Shown here one piece after another: positions 7,725-15,245 of a DNA stretch of 64,000 bases. The stretch is taken from positions 124,001 through 188,000 of the forward strand of contig CAYQKY010000001.1 in assembly GCA_964418125.1 (NCBI GenBank), in the 5' to 3' direction. The position numbers and the translations under genes are program-made. Below the pieces are notes generated by a model. The model saw only the letters and a program-made list of their open reading frames with translations. It ran no database searches and was not told where the DNA came from. Numbering within the stretch: the first letter of the stretch is position 1; each line of letters starts with the position of its first letter. This stretch comes from JACJXW01 sp964418125. GTDB taxonomy: Bacteria > Bacteroidota > Bacteroidia > Chitinophagales > Saprospiraceae.

Positions 7725-10064
7725 ATGAAGATAGATTATCGCGACATTGACCAGATCATAGCGCAGGAAGGCAGTGAAAAACGTTTTGTCATACCTATTC
7801 TACAGGCTATACAAAACAAGTACAACTACCTTCCCGAAGAGGCGCTCCGGCGGGTATGCGAGCACACGCAGATCACCCCGCAGCAGATCGTCAGTGTGGC
7901 GAGTTTCTATTCCCAGTTCCGGCTGCACGAGGTGGGAAAGCACATGATCAAGGTGTGTGAAGGCACGGCCTGCCATGTGAAGGGTTCCGGGCTGGTGTAC
8001 GATGCCCTCAGCCGTAAACTCGGGCTCAAGGACGAAGAACATACCGACTCCACGGGTTCCTACACCCTCGAAAAAGTACACTGCCTGGGGTGTTGTGCCC
8101 TGGCGCCCGTAGTGCAGGTCGATGCCGTTACCTACCCTTACCTCAACTCCAGCAAGGCGGAAAAGATACTTTCTGATTTTGAGCAATTGAGCCGGGAGAA
8201 AAAAAGCATCGCTAAACAACGGCCGGTACAACGGCCGGAGGGAGAGGTCAGGATCACGCTGGACTCCTGCTGTGTGGCCAGTGGAAGCGCGGCCGTTAAA
8301 GCGGCGGTAGAAAAAGTAGTGGCGGAGGAACGACTAAACATCCGCCTCAAACCGGCCAGTTGTGTGGGTATGTGCAGCCAGGCGCCGGTCGTGGAAATTG
8401 CCTCAGAAGGAAGCAGCCCGGTTTTATACGCCAAAGTCCGGGCGGAAGACATACGCCCCATACTGGAAAAACATTTCCGGCCCGCAGGGCTGATCCCCCG
8501 GCTTAAAACGAGTTTATTCAGGGCCATTGCCTCCGTACAGGAAGAAACCAACGGCAATGGCATCGAACGCATCCTGCTGGACGCCAAAGACAAACAGGTG
8601 GCCTCCTTCCTGGGCCGGCAGGCGCCCATCGCCACCGAACTGCGGGGGAGCATCACCCCCATGGACATCGATGAGTACATCAGCCGGGGCGGTTTTGAGG
8701 GGCTCCGGAAATGCCTGGAAACGATGACGCCCGCCGCTGTGGTTGAGGAAGTGAAGCAAAGCGGCATGCGGGGGCGGGGCGGCGCCGGTTTCCCCACCGG
8801 ACAGAAATGGGAAATGATGGCCGCCCAGGAAAAAACGCCGAAATACATCATCTGCAACGGAGACGAGGGAGACCCGGGCGCCTTCATGGACCGCATGCTG
8901 CTGGAGTCCTACCCCTACCGCGTCATCGAGGGTATGCTCATCGGCGCCTACGCCACGGGGGCATCGGAAGGGTATTTCTACATCCGGGCCGAGTATCCGG
9001 ACGCCGCCGGAAGAATACGAAAAGCCCTGGAAATATGCCTGGAACGAGGGCTGCTGGGAGAACACATCCTGGGCTCGGATTTCAGCTGCCACCTCCGGGT
9101 GTACGAGGGCGCCGGCGCCTTCGTCTGCGGAGAAGAAACGGCGCTGATCAATTCCATCGAAGGTGACAGGGGCTTCCCCCGCATCCGCCCGCCGTATCCG
9201 GTGGAGGAAGGGCTGTGGGGCCAGCCCACGCTGGTAAACAACACCGAGACTTTCGCCCAGATCCCCTACATCCTTCGCCACGGAGCCGGGCGGTTCAACG
9301 CCATAGGCACCGCCTCCAGCAAGGGCACCAAGGTATTTTCCCTGACGGGGAAGGTCAATCAGGGCGGGCTCATAGAAGTGCCCATGGGCACGACCATCCG
9401 GGAGGTGGTGGAAGAGATCGGCGGCGGCATCCCCCACGGGCGGGCGTTCAAGGCCGTGCAGATCGGCGGCCCTTCCGGAGGCTGCCTGCCGGCCAGCCTG
9501 GCCGATATCCCCATAGATTACGAGTCGCTCCAGGAAGCAGGCGCCATCATGGGTTCGGGAGGGCTGGTCGTCCTCGATGACAGCGACTGCATGGTAGACA
9601 TCGCCCGTTATTTCCTGTCCTTCACCCAAAGCGAATCCTGCGGGAAATGCACCTTCTGCCGCATCGGCACCAAAAGAATGGCCGAGATCCTGGACAGGAT
9701 CTGCGCCGGGGAAGGAAAGATGAAAGACCTGGATGAACTGGAACTGCTGGCGGGCTGGACCTCCAAAGGGAGCCTCTGCGGGCTGGGCAAGACGGCCCCC
9801 AAGCCGGTGACGACCACCTTGAGGCACTTCCGCCACGAATACGAAGAACACATCCATGGTAAGTGCCGGGCGGGCAAGTGCAAAGGGCTGATCGCCTATT
9901 CGATCAATGAGAATTGCATCGGATGCACCATCTGCGCCCAGAAATGCCCGGCGGAGGCCATTGCCTTCCGCCCCCACGAAAAACACGAGATAGACATGAA
10001 CCTGTGTATACGCTGTAACAATTGCCTTGAAGTTTGTCCTTACGACGCCGTAGAAGTACAATGA
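7725..10064 (+). CDS. NuoE-NuoF fusion, NADH-oxidising iron-sulfur flavoprotein
   Basis: A 779-residue multidomain protein. Residues 1-155 are a NuoE-type thioredoxin-fold [2Fe-2S] domain with ligands C78, C83, C120 and C124. Residues about 172-250 form a second thioredoxin-like [2Fe-2S] domain (C182/C183, C213, C217). Residues about 275-700 are NuoF: NADH/FMN motif GRGGAGFPTG at 350-359, NGDEGDPGAF at 378-387, and [4Fe-4S] ligands C639, C642, C645 and C685. A C-terminal 2x[4Fe-4S] ferredoxin spans 731-774. This matches diaphorase subunits of NAD-linked hydrogenases, formate dehydrogenases and NADH-dependent bifurcating enzymes. It should oxidise or reduce NAD(H) in the cytoplasm. Shine-Dalgarno AGGA precedes the ATG. 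No hydrogenase or formate dehydrogenase subunit is nearby. Confidence 0.9.
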   Translation: MKIDYRDIDQIIAQEGSEKRFVIPILQAIQNKYNYLPEEALRRVCEHTQITPQQIVSVASFYSQFRLHEVGKHMIKVCEGTACHVKGSGLVYDALSRKLGLKDEEHTDSTGSYTLEKVHCLGCCALAPVVQVDAVTYPYLNSSKAEKILSDFEQLSREKKSIAKQRPVQRPEGEVRITLDSCCVASGSAAVKAAVEKVVAEERLNIRLKPASCVGMCSQAPVVEIASEGSSPVLYAKVRAEDIRPILEKHFRPAGLIPRLKTSLFRAIASVQEETNGNGIERILLDAKDKQVASFLGRQAPIATELRGSITPMDIDEYISRGGFEGLRKCLETMTPAAVVEEVKQSGMRGRGGAGFPTGQKWEMMAAQEKTPKYIICNGDEGDPGAFMDRMLLESYPYRVIEGMLIGAYATGASEGYFYIRAEYPDAAGRIRKALEICLERGLLGEHILGSDFSCHLRVYEGAGAFVCGEETALINSIEGDRGFPRIRPPYPVEEGLWGQPTLVNNTETFAQIPYILRHGAGRFNAIGTASSKGTKVFSLTGKVNQGGLIEVPMGTTIREVVEEIGGGIPHGRAFKAVQIGGPSGGCLPASLADIPIDYESLQEAGAIMGSGGLVVLDDSDCMVDIARYFLSFTQSESCGKCTFCRIGTKRMAEILDRICAGEGKMKDLDELELLAGWTSKGSLCGLGKTAPKPVTTTLRHFRHEYEEHIHGKCRAGKCKGLIAYSINENCIGCTICAQKCPAEAIAFRPHEKHEIDMNLCIRCNNCLEVCPYDAVEVQ

Positions 10065-10070
10065 GTTGTT

Positions 10071-11651
10071 ATGATCCAATTTAAAGTAAACGGGAAAGAA
10101 GTGGAAGCCGCCGAAGGCGCCTACCTGCTCAGTGCCCTGCAGGCTCTGGGGCACGACATTCCCCACCTGTGCTATTACGAGGGGCTGGAGCATTATACCT
10201 CCTGTATGCTGTGCCTGGTAAAAGACGGCCGCACCGGGGCACTCATTCCTTCCTGTTCTCTGAAAGTACAGCCCGGCATGGAGGTCATCACCGAAGACGA
10301 GGAAGTCTTCGAAGCCAGAAAGGCCGGGCTGGAACTGCTGCTCAGCGACCACGTCGGCGACTGCGAGGCGCCCTGCACCAAGGCCTGCCCAGCCCACATG
10401 AACATCCCCCTGATGAACCGTCAACTCCGGGAGGGAAAGATCGACGAAGCCCTGGCTACCGTAATGAAAGACATCGCCCTGCCCGGAGTGCTGGGCAGGA
10501 TCTGCTCGGCCCCCTGCGAGAAGATCTGCCGCCGGAAGGACATCGACGAGCCGGTATCCATCTGCCTGCTGAAGCGGTACGCCGCCGATTCCGGGCTTTA
10601 CGAAAATGAACTGCCGGTACAGCCCGAGCCGGGATTGGAAGAAAAACGCGTGGCCATCATCGGCGCCGGGCCCGCCGGGCTGGCCGCTGCTTATCACTCC
10701 CGCTTACGAGGCGTACAATGCACCATCTTCGACCGGGCAAAGGTTGCCGGAGGAGAACTGCGGGCCATCGACAAGGCCATCCTGCCCGCAGAAGTACTCG
10801 ACGAAGAGGTTGCCTTCATCCGGAAAACCGGCATTGAGTTCCGGCTGGGGGAGGACGTAGACAAAGAAACTTTCCTCCGGCTGAGGCAGGACTACGACGC
10901 CGTTGTCATCGCCACCGGCGCTCTGGAAGAGCAACTGCGGGAATGGGGTATGAATACCTACAAGCAGGGGATACAGGTCGATAAAAGCACCTACGAGACC
11001 AACCTGCCCGGCGTATTCGCCATCGGGTCGGCGCTCAAGCCCATGAAGATGGCCATCAAATCGCTGGGGCACGGCAAGGAGGTTTCCTATTGCGTGATCC
11101 AATACCTGAAGGGAGAGGAGGTAAAAGGAGAGCCCGGCATTTTCAATTCCCGCTTCGGGCGCATCCTGCCGGAAGAGGTGGAGGAATTCCTAAAGGAATC
11201 AAATGATCATCACCGGGTAGAGCCCATATACGGCTTGTCGAAGGGGCTCAGCCGGGAGGAGGTTATCGAGGAGGCCGCCCGCTGCCTGCACTGCGATTGC
11301 CGGAAGATCGAGGCCTGCAAACTGCGCGTCTATGCCGACGCCTACCGGGCCGACCAGAAACGGTTCGGGAGGGAAGACAGGAAAACGGTCAAGAAAGTAT
11401 TTGAGAACGGCCAGGCGCTCTATGAACCGGAGAAGTGCGTCAAATGCGGAATATGTGTCCGCCTGACGGCAAAGCACCGGGAAGCCTACGGCATGACGTT
11501 CATCGGAAGAGGCTTTGACATAAAAATAGGCATCCCCTTCGATGAAGAACTCCGGAAAGGGCTGGATAATGTCGTGGAGGAAGTCGTCAGCGCCTGCCCA
11601 ACTGGAGCCCTGGCCCTTCGTGGCCCCGATCCTCCGGATCGGCGGACATAG
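10071..11651 (+). CDS. [2Fe-2S]/[4Fe-4S] FAD oxidoreductase lacking NAD(P)H domain
   Basis: A 526-residue protein six bases after the NuoEF gene. The N-terminus is a NuoG/HydA-type [2Fe-2S] ferredoxin (C34, C45, C48, C62). Next is the GltD-type iron-sulfur helical domain (C98, C102, C106; C145, C149, C153). The FAD-binding motif GAGPAG is at 198-203 and ATGA at 281-284. In glutamate-synthase-small-subunit relatives an NAD(P)H-binding Rossmann domain normally follows; here the chain goes straight to the closing FAD motif (GVFAIGS, 314-320), so that domain seems deleted. The C-terminal part has more cysteines (CLHCDC; CVKCGIC). I infer electrons come from the partner NuoEF protein rather than from bound NADPH. 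The last few residues run into repeat DNA. Confidence 0.85.
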   Translation: MIQFKVNGKEVEAAEGAYLLSALQALGHDIPHLCYYEGLEHYTSCMLCLVKDGRTGALIPSCSLKVQPGMEVITEDEEVFEARKAGLELLLSDHVGDCEAPCTKACPAHMNIPLMNRQLREGKIDEALATVMKDIALPGVLGRICSAPCEKICRRKDIDEPVSICLLKRYAADSGLYENELPVQPEPGLEEKRVAIIGAGPAGLAAAYHSRLRGVQCTIFDRAKVAGGELRAIDKAILPAEVLDEEVAFIRKTGIEFRLGEDVDKETFLRLRQDYDAVVIATGALEEQLREWGMNTYKQGIQVDKSTYETNLPGVFAIGSALKPMKMAIKSLGHGKEVSYCVIQYLKGEEVKGEPGIFNSRFGRILPEEVEEFLKESNDHHRVEPIYGLSKGLSREEVIEEAARCLHCDCRKIEACKLRVYADAYRADQKRFGREDRKTVKKVFENGQALYEPEKCVKCGICVRLTAKHREAYGMTFIGRGFDIKIGIPFDEELRKGLDNVVEEVVSACPTGALALRGPDPPDRRT

Positions 11652-11996
11652 TGCTCGGGGTGAAATAGAGAAATACATTGATATGCGAATCCAGGGCAAA
11701 ATGACCTGTCAACGGCCCGGCGGGCCGCAATATTGGTAGAAAGAGGCAGGAATGGTTGCCCCAAGACCCAGGCGCTTACGCTTGCTTCAGCGCCGGGACA
11801 CGGGACGTAATCTAAAAGGGCAATGTGCCTGGACACAGAGGTGACATTCCGGCCCGCTGGGCCTGAAACGGCACTTTGGCTTCTTTTCTACCAACATTTA
11901 GGCCCTAACGGGCCAAGCCTTGGCATTTCAGCCTCCGGCTCCCGGGGCAATCCCATGGTTTTTGGGTTAACAAGAAAGCATAATTTTTTTACAGCA
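11652..11996. other. 345-bp spacer with an interspersed palindromic repeat, no gene
   Basis: An ATG at 11823 is in frame with the next gene, but the stretch 11823-11996 encodes no signal peptide or recognisable domain and overlaps a palindromic repeat, so I treat it as non-coding. The repeat is listed separately. A short T-run (about 11982-11990) lies just before the next start codon. Confidence 0.6.
11714..11914. repeat. Palindromic interspersed element with GGCCC/GGGCC ends
   Basis: The left arm has GGCCCGGCGGGCC (11714-11726) followed by GCAATATTGGTAGAAAG (11727-11743). The right arm has TTTCTACCAACATTT (11885-11899) followed by GGCCCTAACGGGCC (11901-11914). The arms are imperfect inverted copies about 140 bp apart. 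A third GGCCCGCTGGGCC palindrome lies at 11851-11863. The layout resembles a small non-autonomous mobile element or REP-type repeat; no target-site duplication was established. Confidence 0.6.
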
Positions 11997-13109
11997 ATGA
12001 AGATCACCATCACCATACTCTGTTTATTCCTTTCCTCCGGCCTCCTTGCCCAGAGCAAAGGCTGCTGGCCGGCCTTCCGCGGCGGCCAGCAGTTGCTGGG
12101 CGTCAGCAAGGGTGAGCTTCCTGCCCGCCCGGAGCTGCTGTGGACATTTAAAACCGAAGACGCCATCAAGGCCTCGCCCGTGGCGTGCAACGGCGTCCTG
12201 GTAGTAGGCTCCGTCGACGGATGCCTCTACGCCATCAGCCGGCAGGGAAAGGAACTGTGGAATATACAAACCGAAAACGCTATAGAAGCGCCGGCCCTCA
12301 TCTTCCAGGAAAAGGTATTCGCAGGAAATATGGACGGCACGCTGCTGGCCCTCAACCTGTATACCGGCCGGGAACTGTGGAGATATCAGACGGAGAACCA
12401 GATCATGGGCTCCCCCAACTGGTGGCAGAAGGGCAATGAGGCCCGGGTCATCGTAGGAAGCTACGACTATTCCCTGCATTGTGTGGACGCCAATACCGGG
12501 GCCTTGAAATGGAAGTACGAATCCGACAACTACGTCAACGGAGCGGCGGCGGTACGCGGCAATGAGGCCGTTTTCGGCGGCTGCGACGGCTTCCTTCACA
12601 TCGTTGATGCTGGAAGCGGAAAATTGAAAAAGAAAGTGGACGTCGCCACCTACATCGCCGGCTCTGCTGCCGTGGAGGAGGGCCTGGCCTACGTCGGCGA
12701 TTACGACGGCCGCCTCTCCTGCATCGATATGGAAAAGGGGGAGGTATCCTGGTCATTCGAAGGCGCCGGGGCCGCACTCCCCTTCATTGCTTCTCCCGCC
12801 CTGTCGGAGAACAGGCTCGTCATCGGCAGCCGGGATAAGAACATTTACTGTGTGGACAAGAAAACGGGCAGGCTGCTTTGGCGCTACCGCTCCGGCAGCC
12901 GGATAGATGCCTCCCCGGTTATCGCCGGCGGTAAAGTGCTTGTGGCAAATATGCGGGGGGATGTCGAGATACTGAGCCTGGACGACGGAACCGTCCTGTG
13001 GTCTTATGAAATCGGCTCGCCGGTAGACGCGACGCCGGCCGTAATGGAAGGCCGGTTCTTTATCGGAGCGAACGACGGAAGGATCTACTGCTTCGGCGAG
13101 AAGGAATAA
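11997..13109 (+). CDS. Secreted PQQ-like beta-propeller protein (BamB-like)
   Basis: Starting at ATG 11997 gives 370 residues with a classical signal peptide (MKITITILCLFLSSGLLAQ) and predicted cleavage after LLAQ. The remainder is almost entirely propeller: blades recur about every 40 residues, with strands such as GKELWNIQT, GRELWRYQT, GALKWKYES, GRLLWRYRS and GTVLWSYE, enough for a complete ring of seven or eight blades. PQQ-like and BamB propellers are periplasmic binding scaffolds. It is the fourth propeller of the cluster and the first after the redox genes, followed by a glycosyltransferase and ABC genes. No catalytic residues are recognised. Confidence 0.85.
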   Translation: MKITITILCLFLSSGLLAQSKGCWPAFRGGQQLLGVSKGELPARPELLWTFKTEDAIKASPVACNGVLVVGSVDGCLYAISRQGKELWNIQTENAIEAPALIFQEKVFAGNMDGTLLALNLYTGRELWRYQTENQIMGSPNWWQKGNEARVIVGSYDYSLHCVDANTGALKWKYESDNYVNGAAAVRGNEAVFGGCDGFLHIVDAGSGKLKKKVDVATYIAGSAAVEEGLAYVGDYDGRLSCIDMEKGEVSWSFEGAGAALPFIASPALSENRLVIGSRDKNIYCVDKKTGRLLWRYRSGSRIDASPVIAGGKVLVANMRGDVEILSLDDGTVLWSYEIGSPVDATPAVMEGRFFIGANDGRIYCFGEKE

Positions 13110-13190
13110 GAAAAGTATTCCTCACTTTCTGACTAACCACGGAAAGCTAAGAGCCGCAAAACAAACAACAAACAAGCAACAAACCTTCAA

Positions 13191-14504
13191 ATGCAGATCA
13201 TACACATCATACCGGGATCGGGCGGCAGCTTTTACTGCGGCAACTGCCTGCGGGACAGCAAATACGTCCATGCCCTCCGTTCCAGGCAACACGAGGTCAT
13301 CAAGGTCCCCATGTATCTTCCCCTGTTTGCGGATGAGCATGACCTGAATGACATCCCGGTGTTTTACGGCGCCATCAGCATTTACCTGAAACAGCTCTGG
13401 CCGGCGCTTCGCCGCGCCCCCTCCTGGCTGAACCGGCTGCTGGACTCCAAGCCGGCCCTGAAGGTTGCCTCCCGGATGGCCGGCTCCACCCGCGCCGCCG
13501 GCCTGGAAGAGATGACCGTATCCATGCTGCTGGGGGAAGATGGCGGCCAGGAGGACGAACTGAACCACCTGGTGGACTGGATCGGCCGGCATTGCCGCCC
13601 CGATATCATCCACCTGTCCAACGCCCTGCTCCTGGGCCTGGCCCACCGGATCAGGGAAAAGCTGAACGTGCCGGTCGTCTGCTCACTGCAGGATGAGGAC
13701 ACCTGGGTGGATGTCATGCACCCCGATTCCCAAAGGGAAGTATGGGGCCTGATGAGCCGGAAAGCTTCCCACGTTGACGCCTTTATCGCCGTCAGCGATC
13801 ACTACACCCGCCTGATGAGGGAAAGGCTGAACCTGCCGGCTGAGAAGGTATGGAGCCTTCACCTGGGGGTAGACCCATTGGATTATGAGTTTACGCCGGC
13901 GCCCCGGAAGCCGGGAAATATAGGGTTCCTGTCGCGCATGTCCCGCGATAACGGCCTGGATATCCTGGTGGACGCCTTCATCGAACTGAAAAAGGCGCCC
14001 GAGGTAGCGGACACCCAACTCGTGATCAGCGGTGGATACACCCGGGATGACGCCGGTTTCGTAAAAGCACAGAAGCGGAAGCTGCGGCGGGCAGGCCTTT
14101 TGCACCAGGTAGATTTCCACGAAGACTTTGAAGGGGAAGGAAGAAAGGCTTTCTTCCGGAAGGTTGCCGTATTGTCGGTTCCCGTCCGAAATGGGGAGGC
14201 CTTCGGCCTGTACCTGCTGGAAGCCCTGGCCTCGGGAACGCCGGTGGTACAGCCGCGGCTGGGCGCATTCCCCGAGATCATCACCACCTCCGGGGGCGGC
14301 ATCACCTATGAACCCAACCGCCCGGAGAACCTGGCGGCCGCGCTGAAGGAGGTATTGTTCGGCCCGCAGCAGCTGGCGCGGCTAAGCGAAAATGGCCGGC
14401 AGGGCATTGAGCAACATTTTCACCTCGGCCAGCAGGCGTCAAAAATGATCGGCATTTATGAGCATGTGATCAAAGAAAAGGTAACGGAAGCCGTTTCAAA
14501 ATAA
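13191..14504 (+). CDS. GT4-family glycosyltransferase
   Basis: A 437-residue cytoplasmic protein with two Rossmann-like halves of the GT-B fold. The N-terminus reads MQIIHIIPGSGGSFYCGNCL, the nucleotide/acceptor-domain strand and glycine loop. The C-terminal half has the GT4 donor-site pattern: NIGFLSRM near residue 244, and EAFGLYLLEALASGTPVV near residue 335, where the first Glu and the later Glu bind the nucleotide sugar in this family. Donor and acceptor cannot be told from sequence. It ends six bases before an ABC ATPase gene, so it is probably co-expressed with the exporter. Long charged insertions in the N-terminal half are unlike standard capsule GT4 enzymes. Confidence 0.8.
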   Translation: MQIIHIIPGSGGSFYCGNCLRDSKYVHALRSRQHEVIKVPMYLPLFADEHDLNDIPVFYGAISIYLKQLWPALRRAPSWLNRLLDSKPALKVASRMAGSTRAAGLEEMTVSMLLGEDGGQEDELNHLVDWIGRHCRPDIIHLSNALLLGLAHRIREKLNVPVVCSLQDEDTWVDVMHPDSQREVWGLMSRKASHVDAFIAVSDHYTRLMRERLNLPAEKVWSLHLGVDPLDYEFTPAPRKPGNIGFLSRMSRDNGLDILVDAFIELKKAPEVADTQLVISGGYTRDDAGFVKAQKRKLRRAGLLHQVDFHEDFEGEGRKAFFRKVAVLSVPVRNGEAFGLYLLEALASGTPVVQPRLGAFPEIITTSGGGITYEPNRPENLAAALKEVLFGPQQLARLSENGRQGIEQHFHLGQQASKMIGIYEHVIKEKVTEAVSK

Positions 14505-14510
14505 AGGCCA

Positions 14511-15203
14511 ATGATCCTGAACGTAGAAAATATCAGCAAAAGCTATGCTTCCCACCGCTCCGGAGACAGAGCGGTGCTTTCCGGCCTTTCCCTGCAGGTG
14601 GAAGAAGGGGAAAGCGTAGCCATTGTCGGCCCTTCCGGTTCCGGGAAAACCACCCTGCTCAATATCATCGGCACGCTGGACCAGCCCGATGAGGGGCGGG
14701 TCCTGTTCAAAGGAAAGGACGTCACCCATTTTTCAAGCCGGCAGCTCGCCGCCTTCCGCAACCGGGAGATCGGCTTCGTCTTTCAGCAACACCACCTTTT
14801 TCCCCAGTGCACTTTGCTGGAAAACATCCTGATGCCCACCATTCCCCTGAAAGACGAAGGCAGGAAAGAAGAAAGCGCCCGCCGGGGGAAGGAATTACTG
14901 AAGCGGGTAGGGATCTGGGAGCAACGCCACCAGAAACCCGGGGAATTATCGGGCGGCGAATGCCAGCGGGCTGCCGTCGTGCGCGCCCTGGCCAACGGCC
15001 CGGGCCTCCTGCTGGCGGATGAGCCCACCGGCGCCCTCGACCAGAAAAACTCCAGCCTGCTCGCCGAACTGCTATTCGAACTGAACAGAACGGAAGGAGT
15101 AACCTTGATCCTGGTCACTCACGACCTCCGCCTGGCCGCCCGCGCAGGCCGGGTGTTCCTGCTGGAGAACGGCCGGCTGGTACAACGGCAAAAGAGCCCC
15201 TAA
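14511..15203 (+). CDS. ABC transporter ATPase, LolD/MacB type
   Basis: A 230-residue ATPase with all standard motifs: Walker A GPSGSGKTT near residue 41, Q-loop FQQHHLFPQ near residue 90, signature LSGGECQRAAVVRAL near residue 145, Walker B LLLADEPTGALD near 165 and an H-loop (LVTHD) near 203. The LADEPTGALD form and overall length match the LolD/MacB/FtsE group that works with FtsX-type permeases, which act on lipoproteins or periplasmic substrates rather than moving small molecules through a channel. The permease follows after 42 bp. Confidence 0.92.
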   Translation: MILNVENISKSYASHRSGDRAVLSGLSLQVEEGESVAIVGPSGSGKTTLLNIIGTLDQPDEGRVLFKGKDVTHFSSRQLAAFRNREIGFVFQQHHLFPQCTLLENILMPTIPLKDEGRKEESARRGKELLKRVGIWEQRHQKPGELSGGECQRAAVVRALANGPGLLLADEPTGALDQKNSSLLAELLFELNRTEGVTLILVTHDLRLAARAGRVFLLENGRLVQRQKSP

Positions 15204-15245
15204 CTGAAAAGCAATACAGCCATAACAATATAGCCATATAACCAC

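Noticed and set aside
8514..10697. Long antisense open frame opposite the NuoEF gene
   Set aside because: Typical of high-G+C coding DNA; the + strand protein has all family motifs and the antisense product has none.
1..11651. Propellers as active PQQ-dependent alcohol dehydrogenases
   Set aside because: No haem c motif or active-site Asp/Cys-Cys pattern was seen; the fold alone does not show PQQ use.
11823..11996. N-terminal extension of the secreted propeller
   Set aside because: Encodes no signal peptide and lies on a palindromic repeat; ATG 11997 gives a perfect signal peptide.
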